From assembly GCA_030562195.1 (NCBI GenBank), contig JAUJPP010000012.1, positions 2,666,001 through 2,730,000 of the forward strand: a stretch of DNA of 64,000 nt, read 5' to 3'. Positions 25,263 through 34,610 of this stretch are shown one piece after another. Made by a program: the position numbers and the translations under genes. The notes below the pieces were generated by a model. It was given only the letters and a program-made list of their open reading frames with translations, had not been told where the DNA came from and searched no databases. Source of the stretch: Nipponacmea schrenckii. Its lineage: Eukaryota > Mollusca > Gastropoda > Lottiidae. How positions within the stretch are numbered: the stretch's first letter is position 1; every line of letters begins with the position of its first letter.

Positions 25263-25464
25263 CAGTTTTCACTTATTCCATCAATGTCTTGTATATAAAT
25301 AATGTGTATAAAATTGTATGTGTATTTCATAATTTTTTAATGTGTATTTAATTTTGTGTGGTTTTTTTTTTATAATTTTTTTTTTATAATTCTTGTTTGT
25401 GTAGTTTAGGAGGATACTAGGGAAGATATGTCTCAGGCAAACTGTTTTCCTGTCAAAAATAGTA

Positions 25465-25868
25465 AACTAGTGTCCAAAAGAAACGATACCAATGTTTTTT
25501 CAATTCTTTTTTTCACAAAGTGATTTATTTAATATGAAAACCTGCTAATATGTATTGCACATCACAAACACCTCATAGTCGATCAAAAATACTGGGAAGA
25601 ATCAATCACTTCTGGGAAAAACACAAATTTCGTGAAAGTGACATTTCCCTCTCTAGCTGTACGTGCATATAAACTGTATAAAACAGCTGACAGACCCCAC
25701 CAATCTTTAAAGGCTTGTCGTATTGATTGTACAGATTTTATTGAAATGCACAGATGTTAAATAAAAGATTTTTCAAAAGTATTACACCAATCCTAAATTT
25801 CTGCATTTTTTAGTTTTTCTTAAATGTCTTTGCTAACAAGTGGCATCGTTTCTTTTTGGACATTAGTT
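25465..25868. mobile_element. Tc1/mariner-type MITE, 404 bp
   Basis: Terminal inverted repeats of about 30 bp: left starts AACTAGTGTCCAAAAGAAAC, right (reverse complement) AACTAATGTCCAAAAAGAAA, both continuing CGATRCCA. Flanked by TA at 25463-25464 and 25869-25870, the target duplication of Tc1/mariner elements. No transposase. Confidence 0.85.
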
Positions 25869-25901
25869 TATTATCCTTATCAAAGAGAAGCACGTGAAAT
25901 G

Positions 25902-26095
25902 CTGGAAGGTATTACCAATGATTTTGATATACCATATTTTGGTTCTCGTTACTCTGCAACATGCAAATCATCGTACGAATACCCTTCGCAACTATAAGAA
26001 ATATTCCAAAGTGAAATAGACTAAGGTCGTATAGCTGGTTCTTTAGTTTCTGAACAATTTAGATTTGAAACTTTCACCTGTAGAGTACAATGTCG
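25902..26095 (+). mobile_element. DIRS-like retroelement RT fragment
   Basis: Frame reads LEGITNDFDIPYFGSRYS, then a broken EIFQSEID.GRIAGSLVSEQF. This matches the start of the RT region in tyrosine-recombinase retrotransposons ('Ei..GRi.GPf'). Interrupted by stops; not continuous with the DIRS-like fragment at 49.6-50.6 kb. Confidence 0.5.
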
Positions 26096-26342
26096 GGGTG
26101 GTGTAAGGACGTGGTACAGACCACTCTACAGAGATTCGCTCTCGACGAAACATAGGAACCGATACGCCTTAGTGAAACGGATTATTAATGTGTATTATCG
26201 GATGATGTTAAATGCTTATGTTATTTCTGTGGAATAATATGGATAATGTATGTTAAACAGGGATTACTTCAAAATTACTTCAAGTGAATAAGAGCCAATA
26301 GAGCATATCGTCATATTATACAGGTAAGCAAGTGAAATATAT

Positions 26343-26982
26343 GTGATTCAACTCATTCCTAGCCGAAGAAAAAGACGTGTTAACAAACGAACACACACTG
26401 CCGCTTCACTCACTACTTCCAATACAAGTAACTCAAGTGAAGTATCCTCAGTTTTAAGTAGGGCAATGAACACTCTTTACGACCCTATTATCTTACCAAA
26501 ATCAGTTAGTACACTTATTAATACCCAGTGATCTGAATGAAACCAAGCATAATCCAGATTTGAACTCTTAGTTGGTATCTATCTCAAAGACTCTAGAAAA
26601 TATTTGTAAGCGATTGGATAAATTGGACAATATTGAGACTCAACTATCATCTCCCATAGCAGACCTAGCAAATGTTAAAAGTAGTGTTAAGTTAAACAGT
26701 GAAAATATTCAATCTATAGAGAAACAGCTCTACCTACACGAGACAGGTATTCAATTTCAATCTGTAACGATTGAAAATGTGCAATCCGAAAATACAGTGT
26801 TACGAGATCGTCAAGAAATAAGAAGAAAATCAAAATTACTGGCACATACCAAATACGGCATATCGGAACAATTTCCACCTGATATCCTAGCTAAACGTCG
26901 ATCACTCATGGAGATTTTCAAACGTGAAAAAGGGATGGGAAATAAGGTGTTAATTTATAAGAGAAAAACTTTATATCAATGA
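26343..26982 (+). mobile_element. LINE-A ORF1 (coiled coil + C-terminal domain)
   Basis: Two frames: a basic/Ser-Thr N-terminus (26343-26531), then 26572-26982 with a coiled coil (LDKLDNIETQLSSPIADLAN) followed by KYGISEQFPPDILAKRRSLM and a basic tail. The latter is the signature of the ORF1p C-terminal nucleic-acid-binding domain ('P..il..R..L'). Stops separate the two parts. It sits immediately before the endonuclease start, as ORF1 should. Confidence 0.7.
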
Positions 26983-27360
26983 ACGTATCGTCAATAACCA
27001 TGTGCGTCAGGAATCGTAGAAGGTGGATTAAAGGTCATATTAATAGTAGTCTTAATAAAGAACTAAATGATAATTACTTTTTGAATGTTATTAAGAAAAA
27101 TGACATTATAGGATTATTACACACCGGCCTCTCCACTTCTAGATGTATATTAGAAAGATATTCAAAGGCAGTCATAAATCGTAAAAAACACAAAAGCAGC
27201 GTCGGAATAGTCATTTTCAAAAGAGAACGATTGAAGAGTAACGTGAAGTTAGTAAAGAGTGATGTGTGCGGCCTAGCAGTACTAAAAGTCTCCAACTCCA
27301 TAATATACGGTTCAGCAGATGTTTTCATATGTTTCGTTTATATACCCCCCTCGGAATCAA
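26979..27360 (+). mobile_element. LINE-A ORF2 endonuclease, part 1
   Basis: APE endonuclease N-terminal region: FLNVIKKNDIIGLLHTGLS (the usual 'DIIGL.ET' with E to H), SVGIVIFKRE (usually SGGIVIF), VCGLAVLKV and FICFVYIPPSES. The frame stops making LINE sense at 27361, where the tandem-core element begins, and resumes at 28715 in the same protein context. Confidence 0.8.
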
Positions 27361-28714
27361 TTTTTATACGCCCACATGAAATGGGGGGCGTATATTGTCG
27401 TCACCCACATCCGTCCGTCCGTCCGTCCGTCCACAATTGCTCGTAAACACTCTACACGGTGTAATTCTTGACGGATTTAGATGAAACTTAATATGAGTGT
27501 TTATGATCACGCAAGGATGAACCCTATCGAAAATCAGCGAAATCGGAAAAAAAATAGTATGAGTTTGTGCCCTTGTTCTTGAATGGCTCGTAAACACTCT
27601 ACAAAGTGCAATTCTTGACAGATTTTGATGAAACTTGGTGTGAGAGTATGTTATAACTCAAGGATAAACCCTATCGAAAATCAGCGAAATCGAAAAACAT
27701 TTAGTATGAGTTATTGCCCTTGTTCTTGAAAACGCGTTCAATTTTAGCTTGTAAACACTCTTGAGAGAACAATTTTTAATGGATTTTAATGAAACTTGGC
27801 CTGAGTATTTGTTATCACCCAAGGATGAAGCCTATTGAAAACCAGTCAAATCGAAAAAAAATTAATATCAGTTATTGCCCTTGTTTTTGAAAACGCGTTC
27901 AATTTTTAGCTTGTAAACACTCTACAAAGCACAGTTATTGACCGATTTTGACGAAACTTGCTGAAATTGTTTAATATCACCCAAGAATGAGCCCTTTTGA
28001 AAATAGCACATATCGAAATATATTTAATAGGAATTATTGCCCTTGTTCTATAAAATGTGTTGGATTTTTGCCTTGTAAACACTCTACAAGTCACAATTCT
28101 TGAGCGATTTTGACATAACTTGGCATGAGTATTTCTAATCACTTAAGGATGAACCCTATTGAAAATCGAAAAATATTTAGTACAAGTTATTGACCTTGTT
28201 TTTGAAAACGCGTTCAATTTAACTCGTAAACACTCTAGAAAGAACAATTTTGAATGGATTTTGATGAAGCTTGGCTTTAGTATTTGTTTTCTCACAAGGA
28301 TAAACCCTATTGAAAATCAGATAAATCGAAAAATATTTAGTGTCAGTTATTGCGCCTGTTTTCAAAAACGCTTTCAACTTTTGGCTTGTGAACACTCTAA
28401 ACATTCCTTTTTGACAAAACTCGCTGAAATTGTTTAATATCAACCAAGGATGAGCCTTATTAAGAATTAAAAATATCAAAATATTATTAAGGGTGAACCC
28501 TATTGCAAATCATAAAAATACCGAAAAATATTTAATGAGTTGTTATTAGGTACAATTCTTGACAGTTTTTAATGAAACTAGAGACCCTAGAAAAAAATAG
28601 GTTGGTAGGTTGAATAATTCATTCCACTGATTGTAACCTTACTGAAAAGTTTTTATTTGAAATAAATGCTGCCAGTGGGCGTATATTACCTTGCCTGGCA
28701 AGCTATCTTTTAAA
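27361..28714 (+). mobile_element. Tandem-core element, core A, inside LINE-A
   Basis: Starts TTTTTATACGCCCACATGAA with hairpin partner GGGGGGCGTATA. A (GTCC)n tract follows (27411-27432), then about seven core-A units whose shared AAACTCT/AACACTCTAC phrase recurs near 27447, 27592, 27757, 27914, 28078, 28228 and 28388. The end is CCAGTGGGCGTATATTACC, TTGCCTGGCAAGC and TATCTTTTAA. LINE-A protein reads through if this is removed, so the borders are known to within about 2 bp. No obvious target duplication. Confidence 0.82.
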
Positions 28715-29031
28715 ATTCCTATAACATTGATCTCTTCTGGCAAATCGAACTCTATAATGCGCATTACTCACAAGATGGAGTATTTATGGTATGTGGCGAT
28801 TTAAATTCAAGAACAGGTTTATTAGAGGATTATCTAACCTGTCAAGACACACACTCTGAACACCTTTCGTCAAACTACAAATTAACCCGTGTTTCAGATG
28901 ACTCAGTCGTAAATGTCTTTGGGAGGAATCTGATACGCACTTGTATAAATACCGAACTGCCGATTTGTAATGGCAGAATCAGTAATGGGAAAATGACATG
29001 CTGCACCGCACACGGATCTAATGTAATAAAC
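28715..29031 (+). mobile_element. LINE-A ORF2 endonuclease, part 2
   Basis: Resumes with NSYNIDLFWQIELYNAHY, then VFMVCGDLNSRTGLLEDYL (the GD.N catalytic motif), a FGRNLIRTC helix and THGS-like CCTAHGSNVIN. The frame is open for over 100 codons. It ends at the 8-bp target duplication TAATAAAC (29024-29031) of the next insertion. Confidence 0.8.
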
Positions 29032-30604
29032 CCCCTTTACAATACAAAAATATTCCGTTCTCGGAACCATTCTGAGAACGATACCGATGAATTTTATGTA
29101 ATGTAAACGGTCGAAAGTGCCGAGAACCGTTCCAATTCTGGCCCACCTCGGGGAGGTGGTCTCGGAACGGTTCTGAGAACGGACTCGATAAATTTGTGTA
29201 ATGTAAATGGTTTAAGGTCTGAGTCTACTTCAGTGCGCATGCGTCAAGACGATCTTGACCGTTTCTCGTGGAATTTCGTCATCATTCCTAAAATTCTAAA
29301 ATGGCTGCTCGAAAGAATGTAAACAAACGCCATGACAATATATTTTTTTTCCCTTTTTTGATAACGCCGTATTTGTTGCTTAGCATTTCTTTCAAATAAA
29401 AGTAATAGAGACTACACTTTTCATCAGATTTGAATGAAACTTGCTGTGATCATTTATTATGGATTTGATCTTGGACAAGTTCGAAATTGGCGATTTTTCG
29501 AGAAACGGTTTTTGAGTTATTGCACTTGACTTAGCCAAAACGCGTCAAAATTGGCTTGTGAACGCAATAGAGACTACAGTTTTCATCAGATTTGAATGAA
29601 ACTTGTAGTGATCATTTATATTGAAGAGATCTTGGACAAGTTCGAAATTGGCGATTTTTCGAGAAACGGTTTTTGAGTCATTGCACTTGACTTAGCCAAA
29701 ACTTGTCAAAATTGGCTTGTGAACGCAATAGAGACTACAGTTTTCATCAGATTTGAATGAAACATGTGATCATTTATATTGAAGAGATCTTGGACAAGTT
29801 CGAAATTGGCGATTTTTCGAGAAACGGTTTTTGAGTTATTGCACTTGACTTAGCCAAAACGCGTCAAAATTGGCTTGTGAACGCAATAGAGACTACAGTT
29901 TTCATCAGATTTGAATGAAACTTGTGATCATTTATATTGAAGAGATCTTGGACAAGTTCGAAATTGGCGATTTTTAGATGAACGGTTTTTGAGTTATGGC
30001 ACTTGACTTAGCCAAAACGCGTCAAAATTGACTTGTGAAGACGATAAAGACTACAGTTTTCATTAGATTTGAATGAAACTTGCTGTGATCATTTATATTG
30101 ATCAGATCTTGGACAAGTTCGAAATTGGAGATTTTTCGATGAATGGTTTTTGAGTTATTGCACTTGTCTTAGCCAAAACGTGTCAAAATTGACTAGTGAA
30201 CGCGATAGAGATCACAATTTCAATTTGATTTGATTCGATTTTTGGGTGAACTTTTTTTGAGTTATTGGCCTTGACTAAGTCAAATTGCATCGAAATAGAA
30301 GTTTGAAAATAACATTTCGATATACTGTTTTTGAGTTATTGTACTTGAGTAATTCAAAACACGGCTTGTGATTGAGATACAGTTTTCATCTGATTTTAAT
30401 GAAATATGGTGTGAACATTTATATTGTCGAGAACTTGGATTAGACCTAAATAATCTTAGAGTTTTTGCCTGTGTTAAAACAGAAATATATTTTAAAGTGG
30501 CCGTATCTTGCTAGGCTACCACTTGTTTTTTGTAATGTAAATGGGCACATTTTATCGAGACTGGGTCCGGACTGAGAACGGAACGCGGCCTGGTGTAAAA
30601 GGGA
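29032..30604. mobile_element. hAT-like MITE in LINE-A, with a nested insertion
   Basis: Ends are inverted: left CCCCTTTACA..., right (reverse complement) TCCCTTTTACACC, each followed 10-25 bp in by TTCCGTTCTC and further in by TTTTATGTAATG / GTGCCCATTTACATTAC. Flanked by near-identical 8-bp duplications, TAATAAAC (29024) and TTATAAAC (30605), as hAT elements make. Removing it restores LINE-A (…SNVIN then YLLIHWSN…). Its middle has been entered by the core-B element at about 29400-30528. No transposase. Confidence 0.7.
29400..30528 (+). mobile_element. Tandem-core element, core B, 5' end missing
   Basis: About six ~160-bp units, each with TAGAGACTACAGTTTTCATC, GATCTTGGACAAGTTCGAAA and GACTTAGCCAAAACGCGTC. 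Unit starts fall near 29405, 29569, 29730, 29887, 30047 and 30208. It ends GTGGCCGTATCTTGCTAGG. The first four units are nearly identical, so recent amplification or gene conversion. No hairpin 5' end is present. Confidence 0.78.
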
Positions 30605-30612
30605 TTATAAAC

Positions 30613-31106
30613 TACTTGCTCATCCACTGGAGTAACGCAGATATTATTAAAGAGTTCTGTGTTGGTGATTTTAACGAATTCTCAGACCACACCCCTTTAA
30701 CTTTCGAACTAAAATCAAACGGTTACCAACCGGCACCACAGCAGGTTCGTGAACTACGGCCCAAGGAATATAAAATTCTTGTATGGGACAAAAATAAGAT
30801 AAGCCAGATACAAAACAACCTTCGAACAAGCTCAGTTTTAAATTTATTTACCAGTAGCCAGTGAAGACATAAACCAGATAGAGTTAGATCGAATGAGTTC
30901 GCACTTCGTCTTCGTCACTTCAATCTTCAAATCGAGCTTCGAAATAATAGGTTTGACAAAGACAAACAAAAACTTTATACCTAATCGTACAAAAAAGATA
31001 AAATCCCTGGTTTAACGAGGCTTGCAAGCACACCAGATCGGAATTTAAACTTTTTAGAAATAGATATAACAAATACAGGCGTAACTCAGATAAAGCTATT
31101 TTTTAT
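30613..31106 (+). mobile_element. LINE-A ORF2, endonuclease end and linker
   Basis: YLLIHWSNADIIKEFCVGDF then NEFSDHTPLTFEL: the SDH motif that closes the APE domain. A linker with KKDKIPWFNEACKHTR and YRRNSDKA follows to about 31106, where recognisable LINE sequence stops. A CR1/L2-like RT that could be its continuation is at 48580. Confidence 0.75.
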
Positions 31107-31134
31107 GGCATTTAGTAATTGGTGGTATGATAAT

Positions 31135-32380
31135 AATAACTAAGTTTTATGGAATAACAATTACTGAGTTATTTATTCTGCGACGTTTCAACAAGTGTCC
31201 TCTTGTTGTTATCAGCAGGAAAAATGAATATTAACAAAATTAAAACTACACATATATATACAATAAGAACGAAGCCATATAGAAGAGATAAATACATAGA
31301 TAATTACATGGGTTCATGGGGTGCATCAAAGGTTTCTAAAACATATTAGCTAATTAACAGCATAAAAACAACAGTTATAACAGATTATCATAAGCTTTGG
31401 GGATATACAGGCCTTCATCTAGGTTTAATTTAGGTTGATATCTTTTGATGTTAATGGCTTCAATTAGTTTTCTTTCCTTCTTGTTTTTTATGTTCCTTGC
31501 TAGTATCTGGACTTTGTCTCAATCGACGCGGTGACGAGGGTTTTCTTTTAGGTGGTTACAAACTTCTGATTTATTGGTGGATCCTCTCGATTGATGTTCC
31601 TTAAGCCCTTTTTCGAGTGGGCGTTTCGATTCCCCGATGTATAGTTCCTGGCAGGAACAGGAAATTGTATATACGCATCCCTTCTGTTGGTTGAAATTGG
31701 TGGTTATAGATTTGCCATTGGCTTTTAAAAGGTCTTTTAAGGTTGGTTGGTATTTAAACCCAGCATTCAATACCATGTTTAGCTAACAGTCTCTTAATGT
31801 GGTATGAGGTTATTCCAACATAGGATATGGTAGTCCAGATGCCTGATTTTTCTTCGGTTGGTTTAACTGGTTTTGGTTTCTGGCTAGAGGTTATTATTCT
31901 GTCCACAAGTTTTTTAGGGTAGTTGTTAAGAATACAGAGAGAGTCGTGAATTTGTTCTAGTTCTTGCTGTAGATATGAGGGATGGCATATGTTGACGGTC
32001 CGTTTTACTAGAGTGGAAATTATAGCAGACTTAATATCGATGCTGTGGTTTGAGTGAAAATTAATATATTGGTTTGTGTGGGTCGGTTTCCTGTATATCG
32101 TAGTTTTTATTCCGTCACAATTTTTCATTATGTTTACGTCGAGGGAAGAGTAGGCCAAGGTCTGTTTCAGCCTCCATTGTAAATTTTATTCTCGGGTGTT
32201 GTATATGAAGGTGTTCAAGCAGGGTGGAAGGACTATCTTCTTTTTTTAAAATTACCAGCGTGTCGTCGACCTTCATTAACCATTTTGTTGGTGTCACCGG
32301 AGCCGCGATCAGAGCCTTCTTTTCAAATTCTGTCATGAAGATTTCTGTTATTACTGGTGATATTCCTAATGGACTTCAGC
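31135..32380 (-). mobile_element. Penelope-like element PLE-1 (RT C-terminal half + GIY-YIG endonuclease)
   Basis: Minus-strand frames, high to low: PLGISPVITEIFMTEFEKK (32350-32300), KWLMKVDDTLVIL (RT catalytic box, usually YvDDT), SSLDVNIMKN.DGIKTTIYR (about 32140), TLVKRTVNICHPSYLQQEL, then YVGITSYHIKRLLAKHGI, and the GIY-YIG domain GCVYTISCSCQELYIGESKR (about 31650). GIY-YIG plus RT is diagnostic of Penelope-like elements. The RT N-terminal part is absent; the sequence stops where the copia LTR begins. About 90% identical by eye to PLE-2 over shared parts. Confidence 0.85.
31178..31219 (-). ncRNA. Hammerhead-ribozyme-like motif at the PLE-1 end
   Basis: The minus strand reads CTGC-TGATAAC, then a perfect 6-7 bp hairpin (CAACAAG ... 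CTTGTTG), then GAAACGTC-GCAG. This is the hammerhead layout: a CUGAUGA-like box, stem II, GAAA, a very short stem III and a GUC cleavage site, with CTGC/GCAG as stem I. The 5' box deviates from canonical CUGAUGA. Hammerheads are known in Penelope-like elements. Activity unknown. Confidence 0.45.
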
Positions 32381-32390
32381 TAAAGTCACC

Positions 32391-32590
32391 TGTAGAATCA
32401 GAATCGGCAAAGAAAATACTGTTAATTGTAGTTTGAATACTTAATTACTTCCCTTTAATATTACTCTTCATTAGAGAGTCCTGTTAAGTTTTGTGTTTTG
32501 GATAACCACATTGTTCATCAGATGAATAAAGTTTCGTTCTGTGCTATTAATGACTGTTGTAATTGGTATTAACAATGGTGGCAGAGCTGA
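32391..32590 (+). repeat. Candidate copia 5' LTR and primer-binding site
   Basis: Runs from TGTAGAATC (32391) to TTAACA (32574), with an AATAAA at 32525-32530. It is followed at 32576 by TGGTGGCAGAGC, close to the initiator-Met-tRNA primer site used by many Ty1/copia elements. It starts exactly where PLE-1 stops. No 3' LTR copy was found, so identification rests on this layout and the copia ORFs downstream. Confidence 0.5.
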
Positions 32591-32925
32591 CTGACTGACT
32601 GGTAGGTATGGTGTCTGCTTCGGTAATCAAAATCATATCGCGGACGTTGAGTAAGGAGCGACCTGCTCCTATGGCTTCTTCTAAATCTTTACTCATCGTT
32701 CTTCTTCTGTATCTTCCTTCTTCGTTCTTCTTCTGTATCTTGATTCTTCATTCTTCTTCTGTAACTGTCTTCTTTCTTCTTATAGAGAGCGATGTGCTCT
32801 TATGACTTCATCTGTCCTTCTTCTGTAAAGAGCGATGTGCTCTTTAAACTTCTTCTGTCCTTCTGTGATTCTTCTTGACGTTTTACCGAAGACTGAGTCC
32901 ACGTTCGACGTCATACCTACAGATG
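32591..32925 (+). other. Copia leader, CT-rich
   Basis: Non-coding, rich in CTTCTTCTGT repeats and with two GAGCGATGTGCTCT hairpins (about 32795 and 32830). Interpreted as the 5' leader between the primer site and gag, interrupted at its right end by the minus-strand LINE-I. Confidence 0.35.
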
Positions 32926-32929
32926 AGCA

Positions 32930-34560
32930 GGACGCTCTTCTGATGTGCTACCTAGGTGATCATTCCTATTTCTTTTAAGAAATAATAAACTGCTTCACCA
33001 ATTGACGACATACCCTCTCCCGTATGTGATAAATAATTATTCAATAAATCGACCAGCGTTTGTCTCTCTTCCCTTAATTGCTCACAATGGATTAACAGAT
33101 GTTCTGCGGTACCAGCTTCACCGCAGGGACATAGCTTCAGTTCGTATTTGTGATTTCTTACCTCACCCATCATTCTCATACTTTCATCAGTAGTTTTCTT
33201 CTTTATTGGTTAGGTTTTGTTTATATTGTCACCCTTTGGAAGGCTTCACCTGTTAACTGTTAATTATCATCATGTGCTATATATATTCCCTCTTCTCTGT
33301 TATTTTGTATCATTGCTTGATAAAGACGGGAGCATCCTCGTTGAAACGTCGCAAATTATTTAATAAAGTAGTTGTTATCCATATAATTGTGTCCTAATAT
33401 GCTATCGTTTAGTCTGAAGCGAAACGTATCAGCATCCACGAGAGTTACCCCCATGCAGATTTGATGCTTTTAACGATCATGCTCCCGACTTCTGATAAGC
33501 TGTAGTCTATCGGCTCAACTTCCGTTAGTCCTTGTTTTGCGAGTTCATCTGCAATCTCATTTCCTTGTATGCCAACATGAGACGGGATCCATGCCAACTC
33601 GATTGATTTGCCTTGACAATGTATTAATGAGCACGCTTGCCTGATTTCATCCACTAGCCCCGATTGGGAACTCGAAGAGTCGTTGACAATCGACATCAGA
33701 CTGCCAAGCGAGTTGCTTAATACTACATAATTCGGATATTGGTGGCCTGCGGAATATTGCACCGCATAGAGGATTGCAAGCATCTCTGAGGTATACACCG
33801 AACAGTTATTGGGTCGTCGCTTGATTATTCTTGTACTGCTCGAAGGGATATAAATCCCTAACCCGGTCGTACTATTTTCCGGGTTATGTGAACCATCAGT
33901 GTAGATATGGATGCTTTCTGACCACCTAGCGTCCATATGAGTTAAAGCGATCATCCGAGCGATGCAGGGATCGTCCCGTTTCTTATCCAATCTCGTAGCG
34001 AGAGAGGTGTCGACAGGAGGAGGCGTGGTCGTCCAAGGAGCAATCTGGGGGAGAGCAAACTCTCTGATGGGCAACCTATCTAGCCCATATTTTCGAACGT
34101 ATTCCCAAACTGCCTGGCCAAAGCTTATATTCTTTTTGGCTTGCCTGAACCTCGTGATCTCGAGGTAGGTGGGAGATGATTCTCCAAGGTGCTTGATTTT
34201 TTACCAGTATTTTAGAGCTTGCTCCTCTCTGCGGAGTTTGAGAGGGACCTCACCAACATCTTGGAGTAGCGACTCCGTTTTATTCCGATACCTCCTCCGG
34301 TGGCTATGCGGAGTGCTTTGTGCTGTATTATATCAAGTTTATGCAGAAGCATTGGTCTAGCAGTCATGAATGCCTGTGAACCGTAGTCCAAGATGGGCCG
34401 GATCAGCGCACGATAGATCATCATGAGCGTCACCACATTGGCACCCATTCATTGCCAGATATATTTCTCATTAAATTCAGCAAAGCTTGGCACCTGTGTT
34501 TGATATTTGTGATGTGGGGTCCCCATGAGAGTTTCCTATCGCGCAGCTTGTGCAATAATC
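32930..34560 (-). mobile_element. RNase-H-bearing LINE (I/Jockey-like group), 5'-truncated
   Basis: Minus-strand order: RT thumb end (34560-34215: DRKLSWGPHITNIKHRCQAL; ALIRPILDYGSQAFM; HKALRIATGGG), RNase H (34074-33445: IHIYTDGSHNPENSTTGLGI; TSEMLAILYAVQ; WIPSHVGIQGNEIADELAKQ) and a C-terminal cysteine motif (33179-32952: LCPCGEAGTAEHLLIHC). The RNase H second acidic motif reads LSNSLGSL where SDS is usual, so a catalytic Asp is Asn. The catalytic RT and endonuclease are missing. A 200-bp Penelope end fragment (33190-33400) splits RNase H from the Cys motif. Confidence 0.82.
33190..33400 (+). mobile_element. Penelope-like end fragment with hammerhead-like motif
   Basis: Interrupts the LINE-I frame. 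At 33313-33354 the plus strand reads TTGC-TTGATAAAG, a 5-bp stem (ACGGG/CCTCGT), then GAAACGTC-GCAA. That is the same arrangement as at 31178-31219 and part of it recurs at 48553-48578. The TTGC/GCAA arms pair as stem I. No ORF in the fragment. Confidence 0.5.
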
Positions 34561-34610
34561 CATCTGTCCAGACCAAATCAGAGCGTGTACAATTTACTAT
34601 ATAAGCAGAT

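Noticed and set aside
27906..28479. Several 78-92 codon ORFs on both strands in the core-A array
   Set aside because: The same frame recurs in every repeat unit with no protein-like conservation; it is a product of the repeat, not coding.
27361..30528. CRISPR-like or satellite array
   Set aside because: Units are adjacent and diverged, with no unique spacers, and they are enclosed by element ends; a tandem-core transposon explains them better.
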